Source of the DNA: Epiperipatus broadwayi
Lineage: Eukaryota; Onychophora; Udeonychophora; Euonychophora; Peripatidae
Reading direction: 5' to 3'
DNA: 64,000 nt
NCBI GenBank assembly: GCA_028023455.1
Contig: JAQFVV010012422.1
Coordinates: forward strand, 7,007,710-7,071,709
Positions 58,651 through 64,000 of this stretch are shown here, piece after piece (positions within the stretch are counted from its first letter, which is position 1; each line of letters starts with the position of its first letter). The notes beneath the pieces are model-generated. The model worked only from the letters and a program-made list of their open reading frames with translations. It did no database searches and was not told the DNA's origin. The translations under genes were made by a program, and so were the position numbers.

Positions 58651-58787
58651 TCAGTAGAAATTTTATGTATTTATCTATGAGAGTCCTGAATTTTTCATTG
58701 TTTCTTAAAATAAAAATTACTTAGCAGTTTCTAAACATTATGGATTATCACTATAGGTTGAATTGGGATTATCATATCATGTTATTT

Positions 58788-58915
58788 AAAACAGGCAAAA
58801 TTCTCTATACGTATTGCCACTCAATGCAAGCCAGAGTATAGAGTTTTGCCTATTTTAATAATAGTTAAGAGTAAGGATAAGAAATACTGATCACGTGATG
58901 TTTATTATCATGTTG
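58788..58915 (+). mobile_element. Family B termini, collapsed foldback
   Basis: AACAGGCAAAATTCTCTATACG and its near-complement TATAGAGTTTTGCCTATTTT lie about 60 bp apart, followed by the B start AAGAAATACTGATCACGTGATG. The same end-to-end layout is present at 13560-13660, minus the internal sequence. Confidence 0.6.
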
Positions 58916-59225
58916 TTTCTTAGTTTTTTTTATACTTTTAGCATTGCAATTTTCCTCATCTGTTTGAGAAATTTTTGCTATTATTAAAAAAAAACTAAAA
59001 TAATGTAAATTTGAGTTCTTTGAAAATCACAACAATATCTTTATATAAATATATAAAAATGCATGCATAATCACATTACAGTTTTAATAGGGCAACAATA
59101 ATAATTACTTCACCGAAAATGTACTCAGCTTTAGGTTATATGAAAAAAACCAAACCACTTCATTATCCAGATGAACTAAACATATGCAAGGGACTTGTTA
59201 TTGCACTAAAATTATTCTTTTGAAT

Positions 59226-59709
<484 letters not shown>

Positions 59710-61546
59710 AAGGAAACTTATCTTAATAAAATCTATAAACAATGCTAATGAAGCAATACTGTTTCATGAACAGCAATATTCCCTTGTTGGATGAGCCAAA
59801 TGTAAAGGAAACTATCATATCATAATAATGAATAAAATAAAATGAAAGAAGAAAAAAGAATTAAAATTCTGTTCTGAATAGCTTACAGATTTGGGTATTA
59901 TCTCATAAATAAAATACACCTTTTTGGATAAATTTATAGTATATAATATAAAACAATAGACTGATCAACATACTAGACAACTAATATCATAAATGGAATT
60001 GACTATCAGTAAATGTCCTCAGATTAGGTAACCACAAATGTAATAAAAATATTGTAACTGAGCAGGTCTAGTTGGCCTGAAAATGCATCATATATTTGAG
60101 TAACTACATATAATAAATATTACAAATTTGAACAATCTAAATATACCAAATAAATGTCATATTCAGGCATTTAAAATATAACCAATAAATGAATTGAGTT
60201 GATCACAACTGACTTTTATAATAATTTATATCTATATGTACAATGGACTCATAAATTTGTAAAGAGTGTCAATGGGTTCATATGAATTCTCTTGCTTGGC
60301 AAAGAAAATAAAATTTATTAGATAATGTTTTATTTGATAATGAAATATAACATGGAATGTACTATAGATTAAGATGCAATAGTTTTATAATAATCCAGGC
60401 AGTAGTAAATCAAAATACCTAGGTTAAAAACAACAATATAAATTTGTTAAGATAAACATTAACAAATTTGTGGTGATAAAATAAAGAATAATTTATAATA
60501 GCAATTAACATCATATAATGCAAATTTACAATTCATTCTCACTGGAGTATGATTAGATATGATATATAATTTATAATTAAAATTATAAATGCATATAGTC
60601 AAGAAGGTGTAACACAAATAAAATAAATACCAGAAAATTTTGATAATACTACCTTTTAAAAAGAATAAGCATCAAGTAATAATTTTTATAAAAAATATTT
60701 ATAATTCAAACTATGTTATGCAAATACTGTTTATGTTTTAATTGATCTTTTACTTTACTTGATTTTTATTATTTAAATTATTGAATGACAAACTAGACTG
60801 CATTGTAATTACTACTATTAATTTAAGAAAAAGATTTTATAAACATTTATAAATACTATTATAATTTCAACTGTTGTAAATAAGTAAGATTTTTTAATGA
60901 GCATCTGTTACTATTAGCATATATAAAACTTCAATTGTCTATCTTATCTTGCAGCATTTTTGTCATCTTTGTGCTAACACATATATGTAGGCATCCATAG
61001 TCATTTCAATCTTTAAATGTTATCCAATAATTTTCCTTTGTCTATACTGCAATCCAAGTAGATTTAGTAGTCTTAAATTCAATGGTGGACAGCACAGCAT
61101 TTTGTTATTAATCATTTCATTTAATTCAGACATTAAATGGGAGCTTCTGTTTCTTTCCTCTCCAAAGTTCTCTACTCACAATACATTTTCTTTACTGCAA
61201 GTCCAGAATTTATTTATAGAATAAGGTAAGATTAAAATACAATTCTTTTTAAAAGAAAGAAAATAAATATACTTTCTGTCTCTATAATAACACAAATAAC
61301 ACAGTATATAGCTTTAAACACTAGCTTCGAACATATGATTTTTTTCTTCTAACTTTAATAAAGTATAGTTATCATCCAATGTAACTTAACAAATAATTTT
61401 TTTTAATTTTCATAAATAAATGATTCATTTATTCCAGATTTATTTAAAACAAAATTAACCATATTTTTATTAAATACGTGCCTTTGAATATGTTTTCTTT
61501 ATTTAACTAGTTAGAAACTACAGAAAGTAACAAATAAAGATATGTG

Positions 61547-61550
<4 letters not shown>
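59710..61550. other. Long AT-rich spacer, nothing identified
   Basis: No supported coding or repeat structure. Confidence 0.45.

Positions 61551-61552
<2 letters not shown>

Positions 61553-61620
<68 letters not shown>
61553..61620. repeat. (TA)n microsatellite, 68 bp
   Basis: Uninterrupted TA tract directly left of the foldback at 61650. Confidence 0.95.
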
Positions 61621-61622
<2 letters not shown>

Positions 61623-61679
61623 TCAAAACTACCCCAAATCCAAAATTAAACCAGACCAGCATAAAAATAATATTAAAAC

Positions 61680-61723
61680 ACAACCTAAGGTTTCACTGCT
61701 ACAATCAGACTTCTCAAGTGTAA
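61680..61723 (-). ncRNA. Hammerhead-like fold with U3-A8 core, left arm
   Basis: Mirror of the plus-strand motif at 61809-61852 with the same ACAC/GUGU stem I, UUGAGAA core and GAAA, but stem II is one pair shorter (A.G at the loop side). Confidence 0.35.
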
Positions 61724-61808
61724 AGAACTACAAAAACTACACAATATATATAATATTAAAAACTACCCACATATATATATATATATTGTGTAGTTTTTGT
61801 AGTTCTTC

Positions 61809-61852
61809 ACACTTGAGAAGTCTGCTTGTAGCAGTGAAACCTTAGGTTGTGT
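61809..61852 (+). ncRNA. Hammerhead-like fold with U3-A8 core, right arm
   Basis: Stem I ACAC/GUGU (four pairs), core UUGAGAA, stem II CUGC/GCAG plus a G.U base with one bulged U, GAAA, stem III CC/GG with UUA loop, GUU triplet with expected cleavage after 61848. Compared with CUGANGA, positions 3 and 8, which pair in the folded core, are changed together from C-G to U-A. Activity is uncertain. Confidence 0.4.
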
Positions 61853-61929
61853 TTTAATATTATTTTTATTTTTATGCTGGTCTATATATATATATATATA
61901 TATATATAGACCAGCAAAACTTGTTTATA

Positions 61930-64000
61930 TATATATATATATATATTGTGCCCTTTTGTATGGGTCTCCATAAATTGTTGTATTAATCTGTTTGAAAAAT
62001 TTTAAATTTAAGATATATTTAGCTATATGATGTTAATTTTGTTAATAACAATCTTTCAAAAGTGTAATTAAAGTAATTTATGAGTGTTTGATATGTGAAA
62101 ATTGTGCTGATGTTTGAGAGAGACGTTTCAATAAAGATGATAATAGTATGTGGTTGAGAAAACTGGCCATAATTAATACTGCATTAAAAAATTTAATAAA
62201 TAAATGTTTAAAGTTAAAAGTTTTAAAAAAAGACAAGTTAAAATTAAATGCATATATTTATTGTTGATAAAGATTAATATTTAATAGGTGTATATAAATA
62301 TTGTAATAATTAGTAGTACATAATAGAAGATTAATATTTGATTTTAATAATATCGAATTATTATCTTAAGTTGTTATAATATATTGTTTATTTTAAAAAA
62401 TATTTATTTTTAAAAAATGAAATTGTTAGTTTATTTTTAGATTATTACAAGCGTTTGTATCTGTGTTGTAAAACAGATGTTAGTTAGACATATACACACA
62501 TGCTTGTGAGTTTTTTTTTAGTAAAGTTGCCAAAACTATTTTAAAATTCTGGTATAAAAATTATAAGTATTATATTGGCTATCACGAGATAAAAATAAAG
62601 ATAATTAATGTGAAACATTAAATCTAATTTTTAAAAATACTATTTAAAAACATAACGAATAAAAATAGGCTTAGTTTGTTTATAAAAATAATCTTATAAA
62701 AGTTAAAAGTGAAATAAAGTGAGAAAGTATATTTTAAAAAATGTTTAATAGATTTAAATAAATGATAAAGATTAATTTAAGAATTTAATAATGTAATAAA
62801 TAATAAATATTAAATAAGTCATTATTTATTTTTAATTCTGTATTGTTGGTAAAATATGTAAATAAGCTAGCAAGTTGATTGTTTAATTTACCAATCAAGT
62901 GGGGAGTTGATTCGGGTATAAAACCAAGGTTCAATTGTTCGGAGGGGATTATGATTGTAATTTTTAAAGTAAAGTGTGCTATTAGAGATAGCTAAGTAAA
63001 ATTATAGACGCTCTCGTAGTCATTTTAAAAATTATAAGAAAGTGGTTTTAAATAATTTATAAAAAGTTTTACCGTCAAATATGCAGTGCTAATTTAATTA
63101 TAGTTTCCTATTGATCGTCTCTATCGAAGCTCAATTTACTATCAAATAGTCATGAAGACATCGTATAAGGATAAAATGTATTGGAGACTTTATACTAAAA
63201 AATATAACAAACGCTGGATTAACTAGGAGAATTACTAGATGGATAAAAGTAATATGTAGGACATTATATAAATTTAAAAGTTAATTGTAATTAATTTTTA
63301 TAAAGACAAATATTTTAAAGAAAGAGAAATACTTCTTTATGAAGAAAGTATATGTAAATTATAAATCTAAGTATATATCTTGGTAAAGATATGGGAAATA
63401 ATAATGATTATATAAATACTTGCCTTGTAAAGTCTTTGTGGTTTAAAAGACTAAATTTTGACAGTTTTAAAAGGCAAATAAATTGGAAGTTTAACTGGCC
63501 GAGAAATACTTATAAGTAAAATTATTATATTATTAAAGTCTGAACGCTGGTCGTACAGATGAATTTAAAATTAATCTTACCTAGACATTTGTTAAGGAAT
63601 GCGCAAATAAAATATACGTGGATATCCAAGTCAATTTAGAATAATTAAATAAGAATTTATAAACTATTGACTAATTCTAAAAATAATAACTTTTAAATAA
63701 TTTTCCTGGATCCTATAAACTATTTTAATTTTATTTTGTTTATGGTGAAACTGACTTTTATTTTTTTTTTTTTTAAAAAAAAAAAGAACGTTTTCATTTT
63801 TCATAAAAACTTTTAAAACACGTGATGTACCGGAAAAGGAAGTAATGTGTGGTGAAAGTTTGTGCCTAGGAAAAAGAACAATTATGGGTGAAAGAAGACA
63901 CCATTGGATTTTATGTAATATGTTTTTTATTTATTAACTAACATAAATATTTAATTAATTATTGATTTGTTAAAGATAGGAAAGGTACATTTACATTTTA
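61930..64000. other. AT-rich end of window, nothing identified
   Basis: Two kb of AT-rich DNA with no supported open frame, inverted repeat or tRNA-like box. A slightly GC-richer patch at 62895-62950 and at 63815-63910 is unassigned. Confidence 0.45.

Larger units (their letters stand above)
61650..61917. mobile_element. Foldback with hammerhead-like arms and TA tracts
   Basis: Arms about 61656-61750 and 61788-61883: GACCAGCATAAAAATAATAT on the left, AATATTATTTTTATTTTTAT then GCTGGTC on the right; CACAACCTAAGGTTTCACTG against CAGTGAAACCTTAGGTTGTG is exact. The right end continues into a TA tract bounded by GCTGGTC and GACCAGC. TA tracts lie at 61553-61620, 61770-61786, 61883-61910 and 61927-61946. 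The high arm identity suggests a young element. Confidence 0.75.

Overview
The window is strongly AT-rich, has no operon structure and no convincing host gene. It is dense in decayed transposable elements, diverged tandem repeats, TA microsatellites and inverted-repeat (foldback) elements. This points to an intergenic or intronic stretch of an animal genome, most likely an invertebrate; the phylum cannot be fixed from the sequence. Every coding trace I can support belongs to a mobile element: seven 5'-truncated RTE-type retrotransposon tails, one larger endonuclease + reverse-transcriptase copy (42.2-44.5 kb), pieces of other non-LTR elements (11.9 and 18.8 kb), a Penelope-like fragment (23.5 kb), a mariner transposase remnant (22.4 kb) and three hAT-type elements (3.85, 10.9 and 37.9 kb).
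The most notable content is a set of short non-coding repeats carrying minimal type I hammerhead ribozymes. I fitted stems I-III, the CUGANGA and GAAA cores and the NUH cleavage triplet by eye in three unrelated repeat families. Family A is a foldback element with inverted ribozyme arms (2.5, 9.0, 17.2, 19.8, 26.4, 29.5 and 55.7 kb). Family B is a roughly 0.4 kb element that also occurs as palindromes (6.4, 10.4, 13.4, 17.5, 49.5 and 58.8 kb). Family C is a roughly 165 bp element on the minus strand (8.2 and 16.35 kb). The best copies are 16442-16484 and 8310-8353 (minus) and 56419-56465 (plus). Family stem III sequences (UACGUA, CUAG, CCAUGG) are self-complementary with no room for a loop, the signature of ribozymes that act as dimers. 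A fourth foldback at 61.65 kb carries a hammerhead-like fold in which the core C3-G8 pair is replaced by U3-A8.
Layout: 0-6 kb RTE tails, a tRNA-like SINE and a hAT end; 6-18 kb alternating A, B and C elements, a decayed hAT with a nested SINE, and a perfect 162 bp duplication; 18-25 kb retroelement and mariner debris with the Penelope-like fragment; 25-36 kb foldbacks, including palindromic copies of a second tRNA-like SINE; 36-45 kb a hAT MITE, a foldback with a direct copy, and the RTE coding copy; 45-54 kb mostly unassigned AT-rich DNA with a foldback and tandem duplications; 54-57 kb minisatellites and the largest family A foldback; 57-64 kb RTE tail, long TA tracts, the fourth foldback and a featureless end.
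How the parts may relate (inference): Penelope-like elements are known to carry hammerhead motifs, so the Penelope-like fragment could mark the source of enzymes mobilising the ribozyme repeats. All coding copies here are broken, so mobilisation would have to act in trans from elsewhere.
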